From Nanobdellota archaeon (GTDB lineage Archaea > Nanoarchaeota > Nanoarchaeia > Parvarchaeales > Parvarchaeaceae), in contig JAKBRA010000023.1 in assembly GCA_021834945.1 (NCBI GenBank), forward strand, positions 1 through 11,267: DNA of 11,267 nucleotides, given 5' to 3'. The stretch's first letter is position 1. Every line of letters starts with the position of its first letter. The notes under the pieces are model-generated. The model was given only the letters and a program-made list of their open reading frames with translations, had not been told where the DNA came from and searched no databases. Shown piece by piece: positions 1 through 6,767 of this stretch. A program made the translations under genes and the position numbers.

Positions 1-31
1 ATGAACATAATCTCGCAGCTTGATTCTATGG

Positions 32-1801
32 TCAAAGCCTTCTTAAAGCAGCGTCATAAGCCTCAAGATAAACAGGAAGGAACTTATCCCAGCCAAATTG
101 ATTAGCAAGGTCATTTGCAGATATCTTTAATTTCAAAAGGTCATCGTCATCCATAAGAGCTATCTTAAGCATGTCTTTTGCTATCTGTGTTATGGAGTCC
201 TCCCTCTTTCTTCCAAGCATTCTTTCAACAAAAACTCCCTTGTATCCGTCATTGTAATCATTTAAAAGGTATTGGCCAAAGCCGCTGTAATCCGATGTAA
301 AGGAAATTGACATGTACGCCGCTGCTTCTAAAGGGGTATACCCGAAAGGCTCGTACTTTGAAAGGAAAAACCCTGCAGTTGAAAGGGCAAGCATTTCATA
401 GTAAGTAAGGTTAAGCAGCTCATCGCCAACGGCAAGGTATTTTGGATAGAATACAACTTTCACGTGGTTTTCTACCGAGTTATTAAGGTTGTTTTCCCTG
501 AGTTTGTTTATTATTGCGTCATTATTTTCAGGGTATGAGAGTATGAAAGGAGTAAGAGGTGGGTTTGTGGGCTTAGGCCTTCTGAGTTGTTTAATCAGTC
601 TTTTCGAGTCATTTATTATCTTGCTGTAAGCTTTGTCAACATTCCCTTCTTCAAGTTCTATTGAAGAGGCTATCACAGAATCAAAGTTCTTCACGTCTTC
701 ATCCAATGCGGATTTTATGCTCATATAAGTAAGGTAGTTTGCAACTACATCGTTTCTCACTCCTATTGTACCAGAAGGAACTGCTATGAGTGCTATGACA
801 TAGCTTCCGTCTGTAAGCATCTTATCAAGCTTTCCAAGCGCGTCTATGAAAACATCATAGCCTTTGTCATAAAATTCGTACCTGCCACTTGTTATGAACA
901 CCCTTATGCTGCTTGGATTAAGGTCATAATAAGGGAGGAAATATGCATTCAGGAAATTGTCAAGCTTCTTTTTTGCGTTTACTCTCATAGTAGTAAGTTC
1001 ATCCGTCAGCGGAAGGTTGTCAGTGTCTATTCCGTTTATGGTCACAAAATCGGGTTTTTTACCAAGGATTATGTTTGCTTCCTTTGCCACTACCCTGCTC
1101 ACCGCAGTGAATATCGTTGCGTTGAAAGCCCCCGCCTTTTCAGTGAAATGCTTTGCTGCTACCCCATACTTATAAGGCATGTCCGGCGTTATCCCCGTGT
1201 TTGCAATCACATATGCGTTCGTGTTTCCACCAGAATAGGATATCGCTCTACCAAGAACTGTTGCATGCACTGTGAATACCGTTGGTATCTTCACGTTTTT
1301 ATATTTTAAGTAAAGTATCGCGCCCGCAGAGAGCCATTCATGGACCTGCACAACTATAGACTGCTTTATTGTTTTGCTTAATGCTTCTATGACTGCTCCA
1401 GCAGCATACGACCATGCAAGTGGTTCATTGTAATCTCCTGGCGAGTTCAATGAGTCTATCCTGAAGTTGTCCCAGAAATCCTTTTTTACCTCGTTTATGT
1501 GCTTGTTTTCAAATTCCTTGGCGTCTATCAATATAAGGTTTACATCATTCGCAGAGGACCATTTCCCAAAGTATATCTTTACACCATCAAGCTTTATGTT
1601 AGCCATAGCGTCCTTTATGTACTGTGGAGGAGGGCTTTCCATGAATTCAACCGCCGCTTGGTTTGGATTATAAAATCCTATTGCTAAGTAATTGTCCCCG
1701 AATTGTTTTTTCATGTATGATGATTTAGATGTCAAAACCGTCCATATCCCGCCCACCTTATTTCCGGCTTCAAATGAGACCTCTATTAGAAATTTATCCA
1801 T
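32..1801 (-). CDS. Glycogen synthase, eukaryotic-type (GT3 family) glycosyltransferase
   Basis: Predicted cytoplasmic enzyme that extends alpha-1,4-glucan from a nucleotide sugar, probably UDP-glucose as in the GT3 family. The 589-residue protein opens with EVSFEAGNKVGGIWTVL at about residues 7-23, matching the N-terminal GT3 signature that holds the donor-binding Lys-Val-Gly-Gly. Other GT3 blocks follow in order: VHEWLSAGAIL, FTVHATVLGRAI, FTAVSRVVAKEA with KPDFVTINGI, and near the C-terminus EPFGYTPLE (E484 and E492, the E-x7-E motif of retaining GT-B enzymes) followed by SGFGQYL. It is shorter than animal and fungal enzymes (about 700 residues) and lacks their long regulatory phosphorylation tails. 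The start at 1801 puts the conserved motif directly at the N-terminus. The gene diverges from trxB across 77 bases. The nearby galT also handles hexose-1-phosphate/UDP-sugar, so a link to glycogen or galactose metabolism is plausible but inferred. Donor specificity (UDP- or ADP-glucose) cannot be decided here. Confidence 0.92.
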   Translation of the reverse strand: MDKFLIEVSFEAGNKVGGIWTVLTSKSSYMKKQFGDNYLAIGFYNPNQAAVEFMESPPPQYIKDAMANIKLDGVKIYFGKWSSANDVNLILIDAKEFENKHINEVKKDFWDNFRIDSLNSPGDYNEPLAWSYAAGAVIEALSKTIKQSIVVQVHEWLSAGAILYLKYKNVKIPTVFTVHATVLGRAISYSGGNTNAYVIANTGITPDMPYKYGVAAKHFTEKAGAFNATIFTAVSRVVAKEANIILGKKPDFVTINGIDTDNLPLTDELTTMRVNAKKKLDNFLNAYFLPYYDLNPSSIRVFITSGRYEFYDKGYDVFIDALGKLDKMLTDGSYVIALIAVPSGTIGVRNDVVANYLTYMSIKSALDEDVKNFDSVIASSIELEEGNVDKAYSKIINDSKRLIKQLRRPKPTNPPLTPFILSYPENNDAIINKLRENNLNNSVENHVKVVFYPKYLAVGDELLNLTYYEMLALSTAGFFLSKYEPFGYTPLEAAAYMSISFTSDYSGFGQYLLNDYNDGYKGVFVERMLGRKREDSITQIAKDMLKIALMDDDDLLKLKISANDLANQFGWDKFLPVYLEAYDAALRRL

Positions 1802-1820
1802 AACTTTATTAATTGTTGGC

Positions 1821-1834
1821 TGAATAAAAAACTA
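1821..1834 (-). promoter_or_regulatory. Possible TATA element for the glycogen synthase gene
   Basis: On the minus strand an A/T run (TTTTTTATTC) is centred about 26 bases before the ATG at 1801. This is the spacing expected if the transcript starts at or next to the start codon. No ribosome-binding site is visible, which fits a leaderless mRNA. The box is poor compared with the TTTAAATA boxes elsewhere in the window, so support is weak. Confidence 0.35.
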
Positions 1835-1852
1835 TCTTAGCAGAAAGCTTTA

Positions 1853-1870
1853 TTTATATCGTATGATATA
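1853..1870 (+). promoter_or_regulatory. trxB promoter with overlapping inverted repeat
   Basis: TTTATATC at 1853-1860, preceded by the purine-rich GAAAGC, lies about 23 bases before the trxB ATG at 1879, so the transcript is probably leaderless. The inverted repeat TATATC-GTAT-GATATA (1855-1870) overlaps the 3' part of the box and the initiation zone, where an archaeal repressor would typically bind. Six-base arms in AT-rich DNA can occur by chance, so the operator reading is tentative. Confidence 0.55.
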
Positions 1871-1878
1871 TAGAAAGA

Positions 1879-2799
1879 ATGGTAGAAAAGTTGATAATAA
1901 TTGGTTCTGGACCGGCAGGTTATACTGCTGCAATATACGCTGTAAGAGATGACCTAAATCCCTTGTTGATAAGGGGCTTTGAAGTAGGCGGCCAGCTTAT
2001 GCTCACATCGGCAGTGGAAAACTTTCCTGGTTTTAAATCAATTTTTGGGCCGGAGCTTATGGATAAGATGGCAGAACAGGTCAAGGCATTGAACTGCAGA
2101 ATCATAGATGACAATGTTTCCAAGGTTGATTTAAATGTTTATCCATACAAAGTTTTTGTGGGCGAAAAGGAATATGAAACATATTCTATAATAATATCGA
2201 CGGGTGCGTCAGCTAGGTGGCTTGGATTAGAAAACGAAAAAAGACTGATAGGCAAGGGAGTTTCAGGCTGTGCAGTTTGTGACGGGGCATTCTTCAAAAA
2301 CAAAAAAGTTGTAGTTGTAGGTGGGGGAGACAGCGCAATGGAAGATGCAAGTTATCTTTCAACGCTTACAAATTCAGTGACTTTGATACACAGAAGGCAT
2401 GAGTTCAGGGCAAGCAAAATAATGCAGGATAGGGTATTTTCAAACAAGAAGATAAACATAATCTGGGACAGCGAAGTAATAGACGTGTTGGGAAAGGAGC
2501 ACGTGGAGGGCGTTAAGATAAAAAACCTGAAAACAAATGAAGAAACTGAATTAAAGACAGATGGTCTTTTCCTTGCAATAGGGCACAATCCGAATACAGA
2601 TCTGTTCAAAGGCTACATTGACTTGGATGAAAACGGGTACATAAAGACAAGGGAGTTTACAAAGACCAGCAAGGAAGGGGTATTTGCAGCTGGTGACGTG
2701 CAGGACAGGCGTTACAAGCAAGCGGTTATAGCGGCAGGGTGGGGAAGCATGTGTGCAATAGATGCAAGAAAGTTTTTAGAGGAAAAGGGCTTAAATTGA
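1879..2799 (+). CDS. trxB: Thioredoxin-disulfide reductase (TrxB)
   Basis: Cytoplasmic FAD enzyme that passes electrons from NAD(P)H to thioredoxin or a related redoxin. The 306-residue length is typical of the low-molecular-weight family. In order: FAD-binding GSGPAG (residues 9-14), EVGGQL and ENFPGF blocks, the redox-active C131-A-V-C134-D, the nucleotide-binding GGGDSA (148-153), HRRHEFRA (basic residues that usually select the NADPH 2'-phosphate), and the C-terminal FAD motif GVFAAGDV (267-274) followed by the conserved Arg-Tyr-Lys-Gln-Ala. All catalytic residues are intact. The start at 1879 places the first beta strand (LIIIGSGPAG) at the usual distance from the N-terminus and matches a TATA box 23 bases upstream. 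The stop lies inside the end of the convergent galT (9-bp overlap). The thioredoxin partner is not in the window. Confidence 0.96.
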   Translation: MVEKLIIIGSGPAGYTAAIYAVRDDLNPLLIRGFEVGGQLMLTSAVENFPGFKSIFGPELMDKMAEQVKALNCRIIDDNVSKVDLNVYPYKVFVGEKEYETYSIIISTGASARWLGLENEKRLIGKGVSGCAVCDGAFFKNKKVVVVGGGDSAMEDASYLSTLTNSVTLIHRRHEFRASKIMQDRVFSNKKINIIWDSEVIDVLGKEHVEGVKIKNLKTNEETELKTDGLFLAIGHNPNTDLFKGYIDLDENGYIKTREFTKTSKEGVFAAGDVQDRRYKQAVIAAGWGSMCAIDARKFLEEKGLN

Positions 2800-3762
2800 T
2801 TCTGTAACCCCTTTGAATTTTTTAGCGTAGTCTTCAGGTACTAAAGTATTGACAAAAACATTCTGTCCAAGTTCTATGCCTGCCAAATTCGAAAGTCTAG
2901 GATAAACCTCTATGTGCATGTGGTAATCCTTTTCTTTCTTGTTCTCGTGTATGACAAAGTTGTATGCCTGCTCCCCAAACAGCTTTTTATTTGTTTGTAT
3001 TAATTTTTTCAGCCCTTCAACAAGCTCTTCCTTTTCTTCCTGGCTTAGATCCATTATGTAATTGATGTGCCTTTTCGGCAAGATCATAGACTCACCTGCA
3101 AATCTTGACCCGTAAGGTGCAACCGCTATTACCTTTTCATTTTCAAACAAAATTCTTCCCTCTTCTTTCTTTATTCCATCCTCATAAATGCAGGAATTGT
3201 TTTCTTTTAGGTACTTCTTTGCTATTTCTATCTCTATTGCTGGAGTGCCGAGTATTTCAGGCCATGCTATTATCTGCGTATGTGGATGGCCTATGCTTGC
3301 ACCCCCCGAGGCCCCATAATTTTTAAACACCATTACATGCTTTATGTAGTTTCTTGAATACAAGTCTTCTTCCCTTTCTATTAATGTATTCAACCATTCA
3401 AGTGATTTTTTCATGTCCATGTTCTCAAATTTATCGAAGTGATTTGGGCTTTCTATCAAAACTTCATTGTAACCATATCCTGATATGGAGGAAAGAAATC
3501 CGTTTTCATACTCTAAAGGGGTATGGCCATCTAGTTCCGGAAACTTGTTTCTTATCACCATAGTTGTCCATGGCTCATTTACATGCATTATCTCAAGGTT
3601 TACTCTGTCTACTGTATCTGGTTCAAATGGACAGTCTTTAAGGTTTTTTGCGCCTTCATCTTCTATCTCTAATTCCTTTGGCCTGTGGTCTCTGCCTGGA
3701 ACTATAACTGAATAATATCCAGTTCTATAATCTTTCCTTATCTCGCTGTATTGGCTGTCCAT
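2791..3762 (-). CDS. galT: Galactose-1-phosphate uridylyltransferase (GalT, HIT superfamily)
   Basis: Predicted cytoplasmic nucleotidyl transferase of the Leloir pathway, exchanging UMP between UDP-glucose and galactose-1-phosphate through a uridylyl-histidine intermediate. The 323-residue protein has the active-site block SIGHPHTQ, with H159-P-H161-T-Q163 matching the family's HPHxQ; H161 is the likely nucleophile. Further family signs are DCPF near residue 44, ESPNHF (H108), the second HIT-like half with DYHMHIEVYPR (H281, H283), and the C-terminal GxxLGQNVFVNTLVPED. The usual zinc pair CPxC is incomplete: C44 is kept but the second Cys is E47, so metal binding there may be changed or lost. 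Some archaeal members of this family act on other sugar nucleotides (for example ADP-glucose phosphorylase-like reactions), so the exact substrate is uncertain. It is convergent with trxB, sharing 9 bp, and diverges from the thermosome gene. Confidence 0.9.
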   Translation of the reverse strand: MDSQYSEIRKDYRTGYYSVIVPGRDHRPKELEIEDEGAKNLKDCPFEPDTVDRVNLEIMHVNEPWTTMVIRNKFPELDGHTPLEYENGFLSSISGYGYNEVLIESPNHFDKFENMDMKKSLEWLNTLIEREEDLYSRNYIKHVMVFKNYGASGGASIGHPHTQIIAWPEILGTPAIEIEIAKKYLKENNSCIYEDGIKKEEGRILFENEKVIAVAPYGSRFAGESMILPKRHINYIMDLSQEEKEELVEGLKKLIQTNKKLFGEQAYNFVIHENKKEKDYHMHIEVYPRLSNLAGIELGQNVFVNTLVPEDYAKKFKGVTESI

Positions 3763-3791
3763 TCCTTATTAAAGGAATTTTTCAATTTAAA
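3761..3791 (-). promoter_or_regulatory. galT promoter and start-codon inverted repeat
   Basis: On the minus strand TTTAAATT (3784-3791 on the plus strand) is centred about 25 bases before the galT ATG, as expected for a leaderless transcript. Between box and gene is a perfect inverted repeat with 7-base arms, ATTCCTT-ATTA-AAGGAAT (3761-3778), which includes part of the start codon. Such a repeat at the initiation site could be a repressor site or a 5'-terminal structure; the sequence cannot tell which. Confidence 0.55.
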
Positions 3792-3864
3792 GTTTTAATG
3801 GTTCTTCTGTTTGAATCACCTGCTTTGATAGTATAATCTGTATTGCAAAATCATTTAAAACAGT

Positions 3865-3879
3865 GGAAAACTTTAAATA
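3865..3879 (+). promoter_or_regulatory. Strong BRE/TATA promoter of the thermosome operon
   Basis: GGAAAAC followed by TTTAAATA (box at 3872-3879) is a near-consensus archaeal BRE/TATA pair. Transcription should begin near 3900, giving a leader of about 55 bases before the ATG at 3955. It is the best-formed promoter in the window, in line with a highly expressed chaperonin. Confidence 0.8.
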
Positions 3880-3898
3880 TAACACTAAGCTCTATTAG

Positions 3899-3931
3899 AG
3901 ATATCAATGCAAGCATGCATTGAACATATCT
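3899..3931 (+). promoter_or_regulatory. Bulged inverted repeat at the thermosome transcription start
   Basis: Outer arms AGATAT (3899-3904) and ATATCT (3926-3931) and inner arms CAATGCA (3905-3911) and TGCATTG (3916-3922) are complementary, with a 4-base loop AGCA and a single 3-base bulge (AAC, 3923-3925). It begins where transcription is predicted to start. It could be a DNA operator, the usual position for archaeal repressors, or a 5' stem-loop in the mRNA. The ribosome site lies 10 bases further on and is not inside the stem. Confidence 0.6.
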
Positions 3932-3940
3932 AAGTTATTA

Positions 3941-3948
3941 GGAGGAGG
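3941..3948 (+). promoter_or_regulatory. Ribosome-binding site of the thermosome gene
   Basis: GGAGGAGG ends 6 bases before the ATG at 3955. It is one of the strongest such sites here and fixes this start codon. Confidence 0.85.
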
Positions 3949-3954
3949 TACAAT

Positions 3955-5595
3955 ATGGCAGAAGGAATTCAACCGATTTTCATCTTACCAGAAGGATATA
4001 ATAGAACAAGCGGAAAGGATGCACAGAGAAACAATATTGCGGCGGCCAAAGCGGTAGCAAATGCAGTGAAATCTACCTTGGGGCCAAGAGGAATGGACAA
4101 GATGCTTGTTGACAATATAGGAGATATAACAATAACAAACGACGGCGTAACTGTTTTGAAGAGCATGGAGATAGAGAACCCCGCGGCAAAGATGATAGTA
4201 GAGGTTGCAAAGACGCAGGAAGAAGAAGTGGGGGACGGAACTACTACCGCAGTCATAATTGCAGGAGAACTGCTTAAGAATGCGGAAACACTTTTGGATC
4301 AAAGCATACACCCTACTTTGGTTGCCAGAGGGTACAGGCTTGCAGCAAACAAGGCGCAGGAAATCCTAGATAAGATAAAATTGCACCTTGATATAGCCAA
4401 TAAGGAAGATCTAAGCAGGATAGTCAAAACTGCAATAGTGGGTAAAAGCACTGGAGCGGATACACACATAGTTTCATTAATAGTAGATGCAGTTCAGCAC
4501 GTTAAATCAATGTCAGGCAAGAACGATACTTTGGATTTAGATGACATAAAGGTTGAGAAAAAGGTAGGCGGTGGTTTATTAGATTCAAGGCTGATAAAAG
4601 GCGTAATAATAGATAAGGAAAAAGTACATCCAGACATGCCAGAGGAGATTAAAAACGCAAAGGTTGCTCTTTTAAACTTAGCACTTGAGATAGAAAAGAC
4701 AAACATAGACGCACAGATAAGAATAGAGAAACCAGAGCAGTTACAGGCATTCCTTGATGAAGAGGAAAACATGCTCAAGGAGATGGTCGAGAAAATAAAA
4801 GCATCTGGAGCAAATGTAGTTATAGTGCAAAAGGGAATAGATGATACGGCACAGCACTTCCTTTCAAAAGCTGGGATACTTGCATTCCGCAGGGTCTCTG
4901 AAAATGACATGAAAAAGATTGGAAAAGCTACAGGTGCGAAAGTCGTGGCAACTCTTGATGAATTAGGAAAGGACAGCCTTGGAGAGGCGGGCATAGTGCA
5001 TGTTGAAAAGCTTGCGGGAGAAACGCTTGCGTTGATAGAAGAATGCAAGAATCCAAAGGCAGTTACTATACTTGTAAGAGGCGGAACCGAACACGTTGTA
5101 GACGAGATACAAAGGGCAATAGACGACAGTTTGGGTGATCTTAAATCAGTCATAGAGGACGGAGGTTCGATAGTGGCTGGAGGAGGAGCAGCCGAGCTTG
5201 AAGTATCAAAGAATCTTAGGGACTTTGCAACTGGCCTTGAGGGCAGGGAACAGCTTGCAGTTAATGCGTTTGCGGATGCATTGGAAGTCGTTCCAAAGAC
5301 ACTTGCAGAGAACGCAGGTTTGGATCCAATAGATATACTTGTTGAACTAAGGGCAGAGCACCAGAAAGGAAAAACCTGGGCGGGTGTAAACCTTTTAGAT
5401 GTATATAAACCTCAAGTGTCTGATATGTATAAAGAAGGAGTAATCGAGCCTTTAAGGACAAAGAAACAGGCGATAAAGAGTGCAAGCGAGGTCGCTGTTA
5501 TGATCCTTAGGATAGACGATATAATAGCAGCAGGCAAGTCTGCAAATCAGCAGCCGCAGATGCCGCCTGGTGGAATGGGAGGTTATGGAGATTAG
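3955..5595 (+). CDS. ths: Thermosome subunit (group II chaperonin)
   Basis: Subunit of the double-ring archaeal chaperonin that folds proteins in an ATP-driven cycle in the cytoplasm. The length of 546 residues is standard. Visible family motifs: [10 protein letters not shown] (41-50), the ATP-binding [12 protein letters not shown] (61-72), GDGTTTAV (93-100), the apical-domain region in the middle, a glycine-rich GGGAAELE block in the second equatorial half, and [17 protein letters not shown] followed by the [15 protein letters not shown] nucleotide-binding segment. It ends in a short Gly/Met tail ([10 protein letters not shown]), as in many chaperonins. Only one subunit gene is seen in this window, so whether rings are homo- or hetero-oligomeric is unknown. 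It leads a compact unit with lsm, eL37 and a HAD gene; the lsm start follows after 2 bases and its GGAG site lies inside the last thermosome codons. Confidence 0.97.
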   Translation: MAEGIQPIFILPEGYNRTSGKDAQRNNIAAAKAVANAVKSTLGPRGMDKMLVDNIGDITITNDGVTVLKSMEIENPAAKMIVEVAKTQEEEVGDGTTTAVIIAGELLKNAETLLDQSIHPTLVARGYRLAANKAQEILDKIKLHLDIANKEDLSRIVKTAIVGKSTGADTHIVSLIVDAVQHVKSMSGKNDTLDLDDIKVEKKVGGGLLDSRLIKGVIIDKEKVHPDMPEEIKNAKVALLNLALEIEKTNIDAQIRIEKPEQLQAFLDEEENMLKEMVEKIKASGANVVIVQKGIDDTAQHFLSKAGILAFRRVSENDMKKIGKATGAKVVATLDELGKDSLGEAGIVHVEKLAGETLALIEECKNPKAVTILVRGGTEHVVDEIQRAIDDSLGDLKSVIEDGGSIVAGGGAAELEVSKNLRDFATGLEGREQLAVNAFADALEVVPKTLAENAGLDPIDILVELRAEHQKGKTWAGVNLLDVYKPQVSDMYKEGVIEPLRTKKQAIKSASEVAVMILRIDDIIAAGKSANQQPQMPPGGMGGYGD

Positions 5596-5597
5596 TT

Positions 5598-5834
5598 ATG
5601 TCAGAAAATGTTTTGAGTAGGCCTTTGGATCTGTTGAATTCAGCAAAGGGAAAGATGGTTTTGGTGGAGCTTAAGAATGGTCATGCTATAACCGGTAAAT
5701 TAGTAGCGTTTGACGTTCACATAAACGTTACTTTGGAGAATGCAGAAGAAAAGAAAGACGCAGATACTCTTAGAAAGCTAGGAAACGTATTTGTAAGGGG
5801 TGACACGATAATCCTTATCTCTCCAACTATATGA
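5598..5834 (+). CDS. Sm-like archaeal protein (LSm/SmAP)
   Basis: Small RNA-binding protein expected to form a ring (usually a heptamer) that binds U-rich RNA. At 78 residues it is essentially a bare Sm fold. The Sm1 part is seen in RPLDLLNSAKGKMVLVELKNG followed by ITGKLVAFDVHINVTLENAEE (Sm1 Asp-x-x-x-Asn pattern as DVHIN). The Sm2 part is LGNVFVRGDTIILISP, containing the conserved Arg-Gly that contacts RNA. The start at 5598 is 2 bases after the thermosome stop and has GGAG at 5587-5590. It overlaps the eL37 gene by an ATGA junction. An LSm gene directly before eL37 is a widely seen archaeal arrangement. Confidence 0.94.
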   Translation: MSENVLSRPLDLLNSAKGKMVLVELKNGHAITGKLVAFDVHINVTLENAEEKKDADTLRKLGNVFVRGDTIILISPTI

Positions 5835-6013
5835 GCACAGCATCAATGGGTTTGCATAATAGAAAACAGCCACATGTAACGTGCAGAAGGTGCGGCAAGG
5901 AGTCTTACCTGAAAAGGAAGCATTACTGTTCGCATTGCGGCTACGGAAAAAGTTCAAAACTTAAGGCTTATGCCTGGAACAATAAAACCGTAAACGGTAA
6001 AAGAAAAGACTGA
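5831..6013 (+). CDS. rpl37e: Large-subunit ribosomal protein eL37 (L37e)
   Basis: Structural zinc-binding protein of the archaeal 50S subunit. The 60-residue protein has two CxxC pairs, C18-R-R-C21 and C33-S-H-C36, in the typical eL37 setting: HVTCRRCGKESY, then HYCSHCGYGKSSKLKAYAWNNK. The N-terminal Met-Gly-Leu-His-Asn-Arg stretch corresponds to the basic N-terminal arm. It may truly start at the first Met (5831, ATGA overlap with lsm) or at Met6; the first is preferred because of coupling with the upstream stop. No separate ribosome site is visible, so translation probably depends on re-initiation after lsm. Confidence 0.94.
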   Translation: MSTASMGLHNRKQPHVTCRRCGKESYLKRKHYCSHCGYGKSSKLKAYAWNNKTVNGKRKD

Positions 6014-6017
6014 TTAA

Positions 6018-6734
6018 ATGTCAGAGAAGATTAAAGCAAAGGCATTGATATTTGATTTTGATAATACCTTAGTGGATACACATTCTGCAATAAGTGGTGC
6101 ATATTCAAAGGTTGTTGAATTGATTTCTTCAAGCTCTGGACTGGATAGCAATTACTTAATGCAGCAGCTTTTAAAGGCGCAGAAGGAAGTAATCGACGAT
6201 GTTCCCTTGGTTTCAAGGCAGTATGACAGGAAGGCAGTTATAAAAAAATTGAACGAGAACTTGTCTCTTAACCTAGATGAAAAGCAGGTGGAAAAGCTAG
6301 CGCAGATATTTTATGATTTCATTCTGGAAAAAATAGAATACCCAAAGGAAACAGAAGAGGTTCTTAAGGCCTTAAAATTAAAGGGCAAAAAATTAGGGCT
6401 TTTGACAGACACAGATGTGAGGCCAGGTTTGAAGAGGAGAAGGCTAAACAGTCTAAGTTTTACAAAGCTGTTTGATGCGGTTTTAATAGCTGGAGAAGAC
6501 ATACCACAGAGAAAAAGCAGTCCCATTCCTTTTATTGAGCTTGCTAGGCTCTTGGATGTAGAGCCGAAGGAAACGCTAGTAATAGGAGATAGGATGGATG
6601 CAGATATAGACAACGCAAAAGAAGCAGACATGAAAGCAGTTCTTATAGACAAGTATCTGCCGCCTAACAAGGGAGTTCATGAACCTGATGCAATTATACA
6701 TGAACTTAAGCAGCTTTTAGATGTAGTGGATTAA
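6018..6734 (+). CDS. HAD-superfamily hydrolase (probable phosphatase)
   Basis: Predicted cytoplasmic phosphatase working through a phospho-aspartate. All four HAD motifs are present in 238 residues: motif I IFDFDNTLVDT with D13 (nucleophile) and D15; motif II LLTD with T130; motif III Lys at about K166 (PQRKSSP); motif IV VIGDRMDADI with G190-D191 and D194. Between motifs I and II (about residues 20-110) is an alpha-helical stretch that fits a type C1 cap, as in phosphoglycolate phosphatase and nucleotidase-like members. Substrate cannot be inferred. The start is 4 bases after the eL37 stop, so it is probably the last gene of the thermosome run or is co-transcribed with trpS. No clear ribosome-binding site is seen. 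Confidence 0.9.
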   Translation: MSEKIKAKALIFDFDNTLVDTHSAISGAYSKVVELISSSSGLDSNYLMQQLLKAQKEVIDDVPLVSRQYDRKAVIKKLNENLSLNLDEKQVEKLAQIFYDFILEKIEYPKETEEVLKALKLKGKKLGLLTDTDVRPGLKRRRLNSLSFTKLFDAVLIAGEDIPQRKSSPIPFIELARLLDVEPKETLVIGDRMDADIDNAKEADMKAVLIDKYLPPNKGVHEPDAIIHELKQLLDVVD

Positions 6735-6738
6735 TCAT

Positions 6739-6750
6739 TATTAATATTTA
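6739..6750 (+). promoter_or_regulatory. Possible internal promoter before trpS
   Basis: ATTATTAATATT in the 33-base gap is centred about 23 bases before the trpS ATG, a spacing that would give a leaderless trpS mRNA. No ribosome site precedes the ATG. The match to the TATA consensus is modest, and read-through from the HAD gene is equally possible. Confidence 0.35.
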
Positions 6751-6767
6751 GATGGCTTTTAAATTAA

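Noticed and set aside
1..105. 34-codon plus-strand frame from the first base of the window
   Set aside because: Overlaps the conserved 3' end of the glycogen synthase gene, and nothing in it is recognisable; it cannot be judged at a window edge.
4494..5153. 219-codon open frame opposite the thermosome gene
   Set aside because: Ser/Phe/Ile-rich antisense shadow of a strongly conserved gene; no promoter, ribosome site or known motif.
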